NCBI GenBank assembly: GCA_035578175.1
Contig: JAQMRL010000011.1
Location: forward strand, 4,537,501-4,601,500
Source: Catonia carolina
Taxonomy: Eukaryota > Arthropoda > Insecta > Hemiptera > Achilidae
Direction: 5' to 3'
Length of the DNA: 64,000 bases
In this document: one piece after another, positions 24,901 through 30,210 of the stretch
How the letters are laid out: every line of letters starts with the position of its first letter
Numbering within the stretch: position 1 is the stretch's first letter
Made by a program: the position numbers and the translations under genes
The notes under the pieces: generated by a model
Seen by the model: the letters and a program-made list of their open reading frames with translations, nothing else
Database searches by the model: none
What the model was told of the DNA's origin: nothing

Positions 24901-27557
24901 ATATTCATCAAAATTGGTCAACCGGAAGTAGTCATTGGTCGTGTCATTTTTCTTTTTTTGCGATTTTTTTCAAAAACGGCTCCTATGATTTTTTTTAAAA
25001 TCGCCTCATTTACTGCATTTTTTATGCTCTACAAGATAGGGTAGCCACCATAACTGCTGAAATTCTTGGGGAGGCGATTGTTTCCTAAAAAAATTGTTTT
25101 TTAAGATAGTGGGTTTAACATGCATTTTAGAGCAAAAATGTATATAATAAAAGTTGTAGAGAATTTTATCCTACAACTTTTATTTCAAACATTTTTTTGT
25201 GTAACACAGTTTAGCGGTAATTAGTGATTTTCTTCTTTTTTTTCATGAAAATGTGTAAAAAAAATTGATTTTTTTTTTTTAAGAATTCTGCCTAAGTATG
25301 CGTTTTACAACCAAGGTGTAAAAATCAAATTTATAGGAAATTTAAAGATTTACTACTTTTATTTTGAGCATTTTTCTCTACAGAGCCTAGTTTATTGTGA
25401 AAGAGTGATTTTCCGTATGTTTAAGCCAAACTGAGGTTGATTTCATTTTGTCTTTCACTTATGATTAAAATTGGGTTATGTTATTTGAAGTTAGTTTTAT
25501 TGTTTTATTAATAATATTAGGTTATATAGTTAATTTTTTGCATTGGCAAAAGAAAGTCATGTAAGTCACACCAGATTTTTGAAATATATCATTAACAAAT
25601 TTTCAGAGGTTATGTAAAAAAGAACAAGGAATTTGATAGTATTTGGTAAAAAAATCTGTTTGGTTTTTTAAATATTTAATTTTACTATGAATTTTAAAAA
25701 AATATTTTTTTCTTGTTTTTTTTAATTTGCGTGTTCATTTATTTTTGTTTTACATCCATTGAATTTTTGTTCATATGGCAAATTAGTGTCTGATGAATTT
25801 GGATGAATCAAAAAAGTTATCAAAATATTCAAATATTTGGCCAACAATGTACTGTTTGTAAAAGTTTAGAATAGTCTTCCGCTGTGCACGTAGCCTCTCG
25901 TGTCTCCCTTTAAGTATTATGTGGAGTTTTGTTTACCCATGAAAAATTCTTCCCCTTCTACCACGTCAAAAATTGCCTACCTTAAAAGCGAGGACAGTCC
26001 TAGGTCTACTGCACATCGTGAAAGTAGACCATTCTAAAATTTTACAAGCAGTACTATTGTATAAAATCTTGTTAAAGTGACATCATGTCCCGATATTTGT
26101 TAGTTGATCTATAGAACTGGTTTCTCTTTTCTGTTATAATACTTTTAATAGCTGGTTATAAATTTTGAAAAGTAGTATTGAACTAAAATTACTGTTGCAT
26201 TGTGTGTTCTAATAGATCAGCAGTGTTCTTCCTAAGATTTGGTTACAACCTGGTGGCAACGTACCTCAACAGTTGACTCCGTTACTTAATCAAGCAAAAG
26301 TTGTAGCCCAACAGTTAGATTATACAAAACCATTACATAGGTATGTGTGTTATTTTTACTTATATAGATGATTATTGGTCTTTAAATGTTTTAGGTAAAT
26401 CTATTATTAAGTAGTACTAAACTCAGCAATTCTGCTTTGAAGGCAAAAGTATTTAAACACTTGCAAAATTACCAATGTATTGTTTTTTATGTATGTATAA
26501 AAACAATAGATTGGTATGGATTTGTGCTCGTACGATGCTGACAATAACCTAAATAATTATACTTGCTAAATTGTGTAATATTTGCATGTCACAAGTTAAA
26601 ACGTTTGTAATATGTTCCCTTCTTATCCTCAGTTTCTAAACTTGTAAGAGATCTCTAAGGAAGTAGTATTCAACTTATAATGTCTAAAAAAAGCAATTAT
26701 AATTTTTTACAGTGCTTCGTAGATGATCACTACAGAGTTTTTCATGAATCTCATAATAGAAGGCTCATTTACTTTTTTCCATTTTACTGAATTTTCCTGT
26801 TAACCCCTTGTTGGTTTTATTTGTTTACCTATACTGATGTTAGTTTGATTCTTGTTTTTACCAAAAATTTGTTATCTGCAGACATAAAATTATGTATGTT
26901 GTTTCATTATGGGTAAATAAGTTATTATTAAGAATGAAAAACAAATTTTATTATGTTTAAGAAAAGGAAATCTAGAGGCTCGGCCTTCACTTATTATATT
27001 CACAGGAAGCAGTCTGTCACGGAAGGAGACGATACCTGACCGAGATAGTCTAGTTGTATCACGCAATATTGCATCACCTCCGCCATACAAAGGGTGGTCT
27101 GTCGCAACGGGAAGCAATCTGGTTGTACAGAATTACAGATTTGTCTTGCAACTATCATGACCACGTATGGCTAAAATTCAACAGAAATATTTACTGAAAC
27201 TTTGTGTAAATATCCATATTTGTTGGAAACTTCCCATGAACAGTATAAAAATGTTTTAAAAAAGGCTGAAGCATGGAATGAGATAGCTGTACTGAATATT
27301 ACAAGTATCATTGTATGGATAAAACGAAGTATATGTAATACACTTCCATAACAAAGTAAATGGTTTAAAGCAAGTCTGTAGTTGTCACATGTGAGTCAGT
27401 CTTGTGCAAAATATTCTCGTGACAAAAACACTAAAAAACTGATCTTAAATGTGACAAAAATTGATTGGATTAGGAAAAATATTATTTTAATTTTGTTTTT
27501 CTTTTTTTCAGGGATTCAGTAGATAAACTTAACTGCCTCTTAAGAGTTACATCTTGA
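758..27557 (+). CDS. PAXBP1: PAXBP1/GCFC-family protein gene, 3' part (10 exons, 5' end outside window)
   Basis: Exons are 758-990, 2957-3146, 6218-6353, 11727-11897, 16510-16712, 18407-18569, 21443-21638, 23597-23798, 26216-26340 and 27512-27557. Every junction is GT/AG and the joined frame stays open for 554 codons and ends in TGA. Seen: a coiled-coil-like charged helix followed by FYQDLRGYV and LVECLDEK, an Arg-rich basic helix, an acidic FSSDDE segment, then the GCFC domain with AYINLCLPK, LIRLKLLTW, ASWDPISTSQT, VFIPIYP and FFQRQF. These match PAXBP1 (GCFC1) in order. The family is nuclear; vertebrate PAXBP1 links PAX3/7 to an H3K4 methyltransferase complex, and related GCFC proteins act in spliceosome disassembly. 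The N-terminal region is upstream of the window. The C-terminus ends soon after LNCLLRVTS and looks shorter than vertebrate versions. Introns of up to ~5.4 kb are loaded with repeats. The relative GCFC2 is the main alternative name. Confidence 0.9.
1255..1670 (+). pseudogene. Non-LTR retrotransposon ORF2 C-terminal tail (5'-truncated)
   Basis: An open frame of 130 codons ends at 1663. It carries the hallmark order of RTE-like tails: YGNELW, then FEMWCYKKMLKIRWVDKISN, EVLRRVDEKRS, GHILRHPGLYL, and a terminal segment ending AWRTISNQLRD. Only the C-terminal part of the protein is present and there is no RT core, so it is a dead 5' truncation. It sits in a PAXBP1-like intron. Confidence 0.75.
1861..2770 (+). 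mobile_element. ~910-bp HINE/Helentron-like element, copy 1 of 5
   Basis: Starts TTACTTTCTCTTG with a nearby hairpin (CTATAT-GAAT-ATATAG) and ends with GAGAAAGT, a GTGCGAGTGTTTCACAC hairpin, CAG and a T-run. It holds a GT microsatellite near 2000-2022 and two related ~170-bp internal modules. No ORF. Copies at 24670, 30211, 36873 and 48865 share order and orientation. Confidence 0.7.
2957..3146 (+). CDS. PAXBP1: PAXBP1-like exon: coiled coil and FYQDLRGYV motif
   Basis: Acceptor TTTCAG ends at 2956 and donor GTGGGT starts at 3147. It encodes LSDLKEVHRRHYLDCNSMEA then a Glu/Lys/Leu helix and the family signature FRFYQDLRGYVTDLVECLDE. It leaves at phase 0. Confidence 0.93.
3351..3931. mobile_element. 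piggyBac-like MITE, 581 bp, TTAA target duplication
   Basis: TTAA flanks the element at 3347-3350 and 3932-3935. Termini are inverted repeats CCCCTTAACGGTT at both ends. Just inside is the palindrome CGAGATATCTCG (3368-3379), with two variants following near 3410 and 3460. TTAA duplication plus a CCC tip is the piggyBac hallmark. No transposase is encoded. Confidence 0.72.
3936..6217. other. AT-rich intron, no recognised element
   Basis: Very AT-rich intron between PAXBP1-like exons. No inverted termini, coding segment or copy of the repeat families named elsewhere was seen. Confidence 0.5.
6218..6353 (+). CDS. PAXBP1: PAXBP1-like exon: continuation of helical region
   Basis: Acceptor TTCGCAG ends at 6217. 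It encodes LEQRLNNLYSRRYADLTSRR and VKDQAAEL, matching the conserved helix after ECLDEK. Two donors are possible, A|GTCAGT at 6354 and CA|GTAAAC at 6358. Only 6354 gives the phase needed by the next exon (split Lys codon). Confidence 0.88.
6354..7847. other. AT-rich intron; one unexplained 100-codon open frame
   Basis: Intron sequence without a recognised repeat. An open frame at 7120-7422 (+) would be Leu/Ile/Pro-rich and hydrophobic. It has no splice or start context, and its pyrimidine-rich composition explains it, so it is not called a gene. Confidence 0.45.
7848..7934. repeat. 87-bp direct repeat, copy 1
   Basis: By eye identical over 87 bp to 8352-8438 (starts AAAGTTGTTGTTAAAGAGG, ends GGTGGGTAGTTTT). 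The copies are ~504 bp apart with unrelated sequence between, in a PAXBP1-like intron. Confidence 0.85.
8352..8438. repeat. 87-bp direct repeat, copy 2
   Basis: Second copy of the 87-bp repeat at 7848-7934; no mismatch seen. Such identity in fast-evolving intron DNA implies a recent duplication or two young copies of a small mobile repeat. Confidence 0.85.
8985..9125 (+). pseudogene. Non-LTR reverse transcriptase extreme C-terminal fragment
   Basis: A short open segment reads as PNCTICFPKIIKI in one frame and, shifted, as LYNLLPQNYKNIENIIKFKT followed by ELQKSLF and a stop. The pattern (LYN-LP-x6-I-x-x-FKxxLKxxL) is the end of Jockey/I-type RT domains. Heavily truncated and decayed. Confidence 0.5.
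9392..9727. mobile_element. Foldback (palindromic) MITE, family P2
   Basis: Near-perfect inverted arms of ~160 bp meet around 9550-9562. Outer ends read GAAATATATATTTC and a CCACCAGAATA/TATTCTGGTGG pair. Inner arms pair across TCTACCATGGTAGA and AAAGTTTTAAATTTTGATGTG. The right arm has a small insertion near 9620. No coding capacity. Confidence 0.78.
10334..10501 (-). pseudogene. 5'-truncated non-LTR retrotransposon tail with 18-bp target duplication
   Basis: Reverse strand reads VGRPRR, then TDQIRDDLLTKGMTLQDIRI, QKVYQDRDRWRHIVHSNP and ends RPAGRIP: the typical RTE-type C-terminus (GRPRxRW...DRxxWR). The 3' tail is a short (GAT)n run, seen as CATCATCATCATC on the plus strand. Target-site duplication GTGGATCCACCATCATCA at 10316-10333 and 10502-10519. 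Confidence 0.75.
10705..10970. mobile_element. MITE with ~35-bp TIRs, nested in F1 copy
   Basis: Ends read ACATATATCGTCC...AATGGTAAACTCGCGAATG and, inverted, ACATATATCATCC...AATGGTAAACTCGTGAATG. Total 266 bp with an unrelated interior. It interrupts the right arm of the F1 foldback element. No coding capacity. Confidence 0.7.
11031..11726. other. AT-rich intron, nothing recognised
   Basis: Intron preceding the exon at 11727; only the acceptor pyrimidine tract and AT-rich DNA were seen. Confidence 0.45.
11727..11897 (+). CDS. PAXBP1: PAXBP1-like exon: basic region and FSSDDE acidic motif
   Basis: Acceptor TTTTGTAG ends at 11726 and donor GTTTGT starts at 11898. It encodes an Arg-rich stretch (RRAAEREGRRIRRIRMREQ) followed by VDGFSSDDEITEME, as in the family. 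It leaves one base (G), completing an Asp codon in the next exon. The exon is read in the frame set by its neighbours and contains no long ATG-initiated frame. Confidence 0.9.
12335..12730 (-). mobile_element. AAC-tailed ~400-bp SINE-like repeat, copy 1 (7 in window)
   Basis: Reverse-strand copy: consensus start (CAGACAAGTGGAATGTCAAA) near 12725 and end GCTGATGACCTAAACAAC near 12340. The consensus holds an open frame read in the sense direction; here 86 codons, 12295-12555 (-), including VNEVKVSFAEWK and KPPHSSFYLVKPL. Other copies: 16970, 42147, 51110, 52211, 58111, 61868. Confidence 0.7.
12731..13543. other. Intron, possible very decayed retrotransposon remnant near 12920-13170
   Basis: The stretch 12920-13170 is purine-rich with fragments such as EKKRWKEG and RWKKAK-like reading, reminiscent of a non-LTR tail, but there are too many breaks to assign it. 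The rest is unremarkable AT-rich DNA. Confidence 0.3.
13544..13982. mobile_element. Foldback MITE family F1, best-preserved copy (~200-bp arms)
   Basis: Arms of ~200 bp are nearly perfect inverted copies meeting at about 13752. From outside in: TTCTATTTCATATAATGAATT, AAACTGCGTCACCTTTATTT, ACTTACACGTGTTTCGGTGG, ATCCACCATCATCAGAGTAA, then AGAAGATGATACATCTTCAG. Right terminus has CTGCAGGATGCATTATAAAG. No ORF. Other copies: 29742, 34246, 36690/37804 (split), 10250 (split), and weaker ones at 32822 and 42565. Confidence 0.85.
14237..15574 (-). mobile_element. Intact mariner-type element, 1338 bp, TA target duplication
   Basis: TA flanks both sides (14235-14236, 15575-15576). Terminal inverted repeats start CAGGGCGTTTCAAAATGTTC and match almost perfectly for ~65 bp, with weaker similarity to ~110 bp that includes a shared ATTCAAACAGTTTTTTT. 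The single gene is a complete transposase on the minus strand. Intact ORF and near-identical TIRs suggest recent arrival. Confidence 0.92.
14355..15404 (-). CDS. IS630/Tc1/mariner transposase, 349 aa, DD46D spacing
   Basis: Cut-and-paste transposase of its own element. Residues ~12-60 form the DUF4817-type HTH region (FHSSKSVITVQRAFRLKFHK, then TGRPSTSDASVD), a second HTH lies at ~80-105 (AGRELGIPKTTVWRVLRKRL), and the DDE domain follows: Asp154 in SFSDEATFH, Asp238 in FIFQQDGCPAHFH and Asp285 in SPDLMPCDFFLWGYVKDKVF. The full frame has no stops and all three acidic residues are present, so it could be active. There are 46 residues between the second and third Asp, five more than the DD41D (rosa-like) pattern it otherwise resembles; the extra residues fall in RASEEDQQLLLWPP. 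Start chosen at the ATG of MAATGSEKSF, 170 bp inside the TIR end. Confidence 0.93.
   Translation of the reverse strand: MAATGSEKSFCVLEFHSSKSVITVQRAFRLKFHKDPPSDNSIRAWYKQFSETGCLCKRKSTGRPSTSDASVDSVRASFIRSPPKSTASAGRELGIPKTTVWRVLRKRLLFKPYHLQLLQHLSDGDKTRRLHFCLELQQKVSLDEGFLEKISFSDEATFHISGKVNRHNVRVWGSENPHAYVEHVRDSPKVNVFCAISREAVYGPFFFAETTVNGMTYLDMLQLWLMPQLLNDFIFQQDGCPAHFHNEVRRYLNTTLPRRWIGRASEEDQQLLLWPPRSPDLMPCDFFLWGYVKDKVFKPPMPNDIAELKDRIINAVNSIERDMLGRVWQELDFRVDVCRVTKGAHIEHL
15777..16310. other. GC-rich island of unknown origin inside the TIR element
   Basis: About 530 bp rich in CCGACC, CCACCACG and similar triplets in an otherwise AT-rich window. Open frames (15777-15998 and 16032-16289 on plus, opposing ones on minus) are low-complexity Thr/Ser/Pro/Arg and match nothing recognised. 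It ends in a histone-type stem-loop at 16262-16277. Captured host or viral-like sequence, or part of an LTR, are possible. Confidence 0.5.
16262..16277 (+). promoter_or_regulatory. Histone-mRNA-type 3' stem-loop
   Basis: GGCCCTTTTCAGGGCC: a 6-bp stem (GGCCCT/AGGGCC) with a TTTC loop, followed by ACTAAAA. It fits the replication-dependent histone 3'-end consensus at every base. No histone coding sequence lies upstream, and the purine-rich downstream element is not obvious. Confidence 0.5.
16510..16712 (+). CDS. PAXBP1: PAXBP1-like exon: start of GCFC domain
   Basis: Acceptor TTTCAG ends at 16509 and donor GTAATT starts at 16713. It encodes VFEDALDEFSTVKGVLQRFE and AYINLCLPKVLGPLIRLKLL, one of the most conserved blocks of the GCFC domain. 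It leaves at phase 0. Confidence 0.94.
16970..17362 (+). mobile_element. AAC-tailed SINE-like repeat, copy 2
   Basis: Sense copy from CAGACAGGTGGAGTGTCAGA to CCTAAACAACAACAGC. The internal frame (VNEVKVSFAEWK...) is broken after AGCACTCCACTCAGTG. Sits 260 bp downstream of a PAXBP1-like exon. Confidence 0.72.
17862..18044. mobile_element. Foldback MITE, family P3
   Basis: Arms: AAAAAAGGCAATATTGCCTT...ATCCATCTTCAGTTGCAGTA versus the inverted AAAAAGGGCAATATGCCCTT...ATCCATCTTCAGTTACGGTA. About 183 bp, non-coding. Confidence 0.65.
18407..18569 (+). CDS. PAXBP1: PAXBP1-like exon: GCFC domain
   Basis: Acceptor TATACAG ends at 18406 and donor GTAAGT starts at 18570. It encodes DLEKMPWCQNLLMYGA and LVPRVFEKIVVPKLN, aligning with the family block around the Trp-Leu-Leu-Tyr-Gly helix and the KIVxPKL helix. 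It leaves one base (C). Confidence 0.93.
19355..19790 (+). pseudogene. Decayed DNA transposase N-terminal fragment
   Basis: Broken frames read HHRTVHSAERNLICNVIKFC, KKSREQAANYCDVSLSTI, then VITSFERRLNFSWKLCTLRK and ILKEMGFKWKK. This resembles the HTH half of Tc1-like/DDE_3 transposases (AAxxxGVSxxTI, then LRxxLKxMGFxWKK). Several stops and frameshifts; no DDE domain follows. Confidence 0.5.
19791..20735. repeat. Diverged repeat related to 29020-29325, possibly TTAA-bounded
   Basis: The segments 20400-20560 and 20600-20735 resemble 29040-29325 (shared TTTTATTCACGAAACTG-like and GAATTTTTTC-like blocks). GGTTAA sequences lie at both ends. Non-coding and strongly diverged. Confidence 0.35.
20736..21442. 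other. Intron, nothing recognised
   Basis: AT-rich intron before the exon at 21443. No repeat termini or coding segment identified. Confidence 0.4.
21443..21638 (+). CDS. PAXBP1: PAXBP1-like exon: GCFC domain, WDPISTSQT motif
   Basis: Acceptor TTTTAG ends at 21442 and donor GTAAGT starts at 21639. It encodes LVEASWDPISTSQTLSLVQL through VENDVFIPIYPRQ, a strongly conserved GCFC block. The split Gln codons at both ends keep the frame. Confidence 0.95.
21685..22184 (-). mobile_element. Non-autonomous Helitron-like element, ~500 bp
   Basis: Reverse strand starts TCTATATTAATATTATAAAG and ends GTGCGAAGCCGTACGGGG...TTAG followed by T: the 5'-TC and 3' C/TTAG|T ends with a GC-rich 3' segment that many insect Helitrons show. 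The interior contains two ~110-bp tandem units rich in (CA)n (21786-21998). Chance open frames on the minus strand here are not genes. Confidence 0.55.
22425..22560 (+). repeat. SINE-like repeat family R3, copy 1
   Basis: Shares TTTAAGAACAATAAGCAACC, GATGAGGAT, GTAGTCTTGT and ACTCAGG-CGACC with copies at 38490-38655 and 52655-52880. Same order and orientation in all three. Confidence 0.6.
22601..22770 (+). mobile_element. tRNA-derived SINE, copy 1
   Basis: The tRNA-like head carries an A box (TGGCGTAGTGATTAG near 22612) and a perfect B box (GGTTCGATTCC, 22655-22665), followed by a tRNA-unrelated body (TCATCACTCATTTTC) and an A-rich tail. No CCA or clean cloverleaf acceptor; it is a SINE and not a functional tRNA gene. 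Confidence 0.82.
23160..23400 (+). pseudogene. Non-LTR retrotransposon tail, decayed
   Basis: Plus-strand frame reads KRKLQYCGHVIRGSKYRILQ, LIMQGKIKG and NKRRPG before stops, then an (ATG)n tail near 23357. Same family as 24085-24425 but more broken. Confidence 0.7.
23597..23798 (+). CDS. PAXBP1: PAXBP1-like exon: GCFC domain, FFQRQF motif
   Basis: Acceptor ATTTAG ends at 23596 and donor GTAAGA starts at 23799. It encodes VFFQRQFASGVKLLSNLVRW and VLNRYLLSATR, matching the C-terminal helical repeat region. It is flanked within ~400 bp on both sides by tails of the same non-LTR retrotransposon family. Confidence 0.94.
24085..24425 (+). pseudogene. Non-LTR retrotransposon ORF C-terminal tail (108-codon open frame)
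   Basis: Reads LRIPWTDSAINMEILRRMGK, RKLTYLGHIMRGPKYEILHL, IIQGKLVGKRSVGRRRISW and ends MMIANLRNGEGT, the C-terminus of RTE-like reverse transcriptases of insects. The tail is GAAGAAGAAGAATAATGATGG. Only the tail is present, so non-functional. Confidence 0.78.
24670..25580 (+). mobile_element. ~910-bp HINE/Helentron-like element, copy 2
   Basis: Starts TACTTTCTCTTGCCTATATG, ends GTAAGTCACACCAGATTTTT. It shows the same internal order as copy 1, including the two related modules around 25080-25230 and 25250-25400. Confidence 0.75.
25581..26215. other. Intron, nothing recognised
   Basis: AT-rich intron up to the exon at 26216. Confidence 0.4.
26216..26340 (+). CDS. PAXBP1: PAXBP1-like exon: C-terminal helices
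   Basis: Acceptor ends at 26215 and donor GTATGT starts at 26341. It encodes ISSVLPKIWLQPGGNVPQQL then a helix ending DYTKPLH. It leaves two bases (AG) that form Arg with the final exon. Confidence 0.87.
26341..27511. other. Last PAXBP1-like intron; less AT-rich patch at 26950-27150
   Basis: The patch 26950-27150 has a 75-codon open frame on the minus strand without family similarity that I can see. It may be a remnant of a mobile element, but no termini were found. Confidence 0.35.
27512..27557 (+). CDS. PAXBP1: PAXBP1-like terminal coding exon
   Basis: Pyrimidine-rich acceptor TTTTTTTCAG ends at 27511. It encodes DSVDKLNCLLRVTS and stops at TGA 27555-27557. An AATAAA lies at 27565-27570, very close to the stop. 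Family members usually continue past the LLR helix, so an alternative donor in or just after LLR and a missed further exon cannot be excluded. No such exon was seen down to ~29 kb. Confidence 0.75.
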
Positions 27558-27564
27558 AGTAATG

Positions 27565-27570
27565 AATAAA
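27565..27570 (+). terminator. Candidate polyadenylation signal of PAXBP1-like gene
   Basis: AATAAA eight bases after the stop codon. Further candidates lie downstream (for example within the AATAAAATAG near 27705), so the true 3' end is not fixed. Confidence 0.4.
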
Positions 27571-27714
27571 AAAATACTTTACTCATATGCGCATTCCTAT
27601 TTTTTATACAGTAATCTGGTGGCATTCTGACAATATTTCTTTCTTTCAGAAGAATTGAATCATAAATCCCACTTAAAAGTTTTATGTTACAATTGTTTAA
27701 CTCGAATAAAATAG

Positions 27715-27880
27715 CTTAGTGTTTTGTTCTATGTATATAATAAACACTGATAACAAAAAGTGGAAAACCCATTCTCAACAATGTGGAATTAAAATATTAA
27801 AAAAATATCTGCGTAATTTATTTTTGTTTTTAAATACATAATAAATACTTGCACTACCAGATTTATAAATGCATTTTGTT
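27715..27880. repeat. ~165-bp direct repeat, copy 1 (3' flank of PAXBP1-like gene)
   Basis: Differs from 28243-28409 by only a few bases (shared TTAGTGTTTTGTTCTATGTA, GGAAAACCCATTCTCAACAA, CACTACCAGATTTATAAATG). Offset ~528 bp. Confidence 0.85.
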
Positions 27881-28242
27881 ATTAGTTTCTTGTTTAAGAT
27901 AACCTATAATTTATTTCATATTCTTATGGTATACTAATTTAATATTACGTATTATTATACAGTTGACTCTGGTGATCAGTTATAAAGTAAAAAACAGATT
28001 GGTCCCGCCGAATTGCCGTAAGACACTATCTTAAATGGCTCCAGTTGTAAAGTAACTTTTTTGCTAAGTTTTTTTGATACAACTAATTATGCTGTAAATT
28101 TTTATGAAAATTATTCAGTATTTTTGATCGTTCTAGTCAATAAATAAACTTCCTCTGCATGTATAAAAACAGAAGATGGTTATAATTAAATGACTAATCA
28201 CAGAAGTACAATGAATTACGTACAAATAGTCTCTTAAAATTG

Positions 28243-28409
28243 ATTTAGTGTTTTGTTCTATGTATATAATAAACACTGATAACAAAAAATGGAAAACCCA
28301 TTCTCAACAATGTGGACTTATAATATTAAAAAAATATCTGCGTAATTTATTTTTGTTTTTAAATACATAATAAATATTTGCACTACCAGATTTATAAATG
28401 CATCTTGTC
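28243..28409. repeat. ~165-bp direct repeat, copy 2
   Basis: Second copy of 27715-27880. The high similarity points to a recent local duplication or two young copies of one repeat. Confidence 0.85.
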
Positions 28410-29019
28410 TTAAATGAATTTTACCTTGCAGAAAATTTATTGGCAATCTGCAGCTGTTAATCGGAAACTTTAATTCTTTGTTACCAGGTAATCACTTTTT
28501 TCACACTAGACTATGCCAGCTTCAGACAGCCTTAGCAGACGTATTTATAAAGCTTTCAGCCTGTATGATATCTCAAATTACGCACCTTAAAATGTTATTT
28601 GATATACAATGCTATGGGAATTGCTATTGGTTAGAACTTTTGAACAGGTTATACAGTGCCAACTTAAAATCTTCGTTTCGTCACTGTCAAACTTGGAAAT
28701 ATATCAATTTTGAGTTGGTAATACGATATCCCTTCTTTAGTTTAGTGTCTTCTTGTAACCAAGGACATTTTATAGAAACTTACAGCTTATAGAAACCAAT
28801 ACACGTTTTGAGAGAGAAGATTATGTTCATCTTTGTCCTCTGTATTTATTCTACTACCTCCTTTCATTCTCTGCTAATACCCCTACACCTTTTTACTGCT
28901 ATTTTTTTTTTGCCTGTTACCCTAAACTATTACACAAGTGTAATAACCTTCATTGACAATAGAATGTAGAGGGAGAATGCTAATATATCAAAACAAGCGA
29001 GCCTTTCAGTAACGTTAGG
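28410..29019. other. Intergenic; a 104-codon open frame not supported as a gene
   Basis: An open frame at 28478-28792 (+) has no recognisable domain, splice context or repeat relationship. Otherwise AT-rich intergenic DNA. Confidence 0.35.
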
Positions 29020-29325
29020 AAAAATAGTATAAATTTCGTCTTTTATTCAGGAAACTGTCTTCAGCAAGTTATAGCATAAAATATGAACTTTTTGTGCTTT
29101 TTCATGCCGTCTAGTGAACGGATAGTGAAACCAATTTTTATGTTTGTATATTTAAAATATCTGTACTTATATTAAATAAAAAACAGCTGTAATTTTTTCA
29201 TTATTTTTTATCAATAATGAAATTAGATTTATGAATTTTTTCGGGAGTGTGCTTTGATATTTGAACATTCACCATAGTGCGAAGTCGATAGCACAGAGAC
29301 ATCCCGGGGTTTAAAGGTTAATCAT
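29020..29325. repeat. Diverged repeat related to 19791-20735
   Basis: Shares AATTTTTTCATTATTTTT-like and TATTCAGGAAACTGT-like blocks with 20400-20735 and ends in CCGGGGTTTAAAGGTTAA. Confidence 0.35.
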
Positions 29326-29544
29326 ATTTTCCCAGCGATTTCACGGGAAATAGTGTTGTATCATATACAGTTCAACATCCACTTTTAAAGCTTCTTAAGT
29401 CTGTATTTAATTCGCATTTGTGTAGTTAAAGAGTTAAGAGGTACTGTGCTATAAAAATGTTGTTAGGCATTGAGTTTGTAAAAATGTTATGCGCAAAAAG
29501 AAAAAGTTTATCATTAGAAACGATTTTTTTTATGTATTTTTTAA

Positions 29545-29703
29545 AGTCACATCAACTGCTTGGTCATTAGTGACTACAGTGGAGTATGTAACTTTTACTG
29601 TGGAATTTGACACGTGAAAATTTCCAGACCCTGGCCAGGAATCGAACCCGGGACCTCCGCGTGGGAGGCCAAATGCGTTAACCATTACTCTACGTAGGCG
29701 GCC
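29545..29703 (-). mobile_element. tRNA-derived SINE of a second type
   Basis: Reverse strand begins GGCCGCCTACGTAGAGTAAT with A-box-like GTAATGGTTAACG and a B box GGGTTCGATTCCTGGCC, then a body ending near 29545. The head differs from the SINE at 22601. No intact cloverleaf continues after the T arm. Confidence 0.75.
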
Positions 29704-29741
29704 AGAAAGTATATTGTCATCAATATTTCTAATGTAAAAAT

Positions 29742-30095
29742 AAATTCTTTATAATGCATCCTGCAGCTTGAAATCAATTTTATTTTATGCAATAAATTCA
29801 CTAACTTATTTAAACTGCCTTGATTTCTACTATCTGCTATATACACGTGTTTCGGTGGATCCACCATCATCAGAACACTCAATATCATTTGAAACTAAAA
29901 ATTTTATTTAAAATCTGTAGAAGATATTACATATTTAATCATCCATGTAAAACTGTGTTATAAAATTTTTAGTTTCAATGATATTGTGTACTGTGATAAT
30001 GGTGGATCCACCAAAACACATGTAAGTAGCAGGTAAAAGAAATCAAGGCATCTTAAAAAGTTAGTGAAATTTATTATATAAAATAAAACTTCTAA
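29742..30095. mobile_element. Foldback MITE family F1, copy
   Basis: Left end TTCTTTATAATGCATCCTGC, then ACACGTGTTTCGGTGGATCC. The mirrored right arm has GGTGGATCCACCAAAACACA. The centre is shortened compared with 13544-13982. Confidence 0.75.
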
Positions 30096-30210
30096 TGTAT
30101 TAAATAAACAAAAGTAAATAAATTCTATATTTAAAAAAATGTATATAGGCCTTAGTAGGTTGTTAATGTTTATTTAATTAAAATACTTTTTAGTACATGA
30201 GTTAATATTT

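Noticed and set aside
28478..28792. 104-codon open frame downstream of the PAXBP1-like gene
   Set aside because: No recognised domain, coding-like bias or splice sites; probably chance.
29630..29703. Possible tRNA gene on the minus strand
   Set aside because: Same reasoning: a tRNA-like head fused to a SINE body, with no closed acceptor stem.
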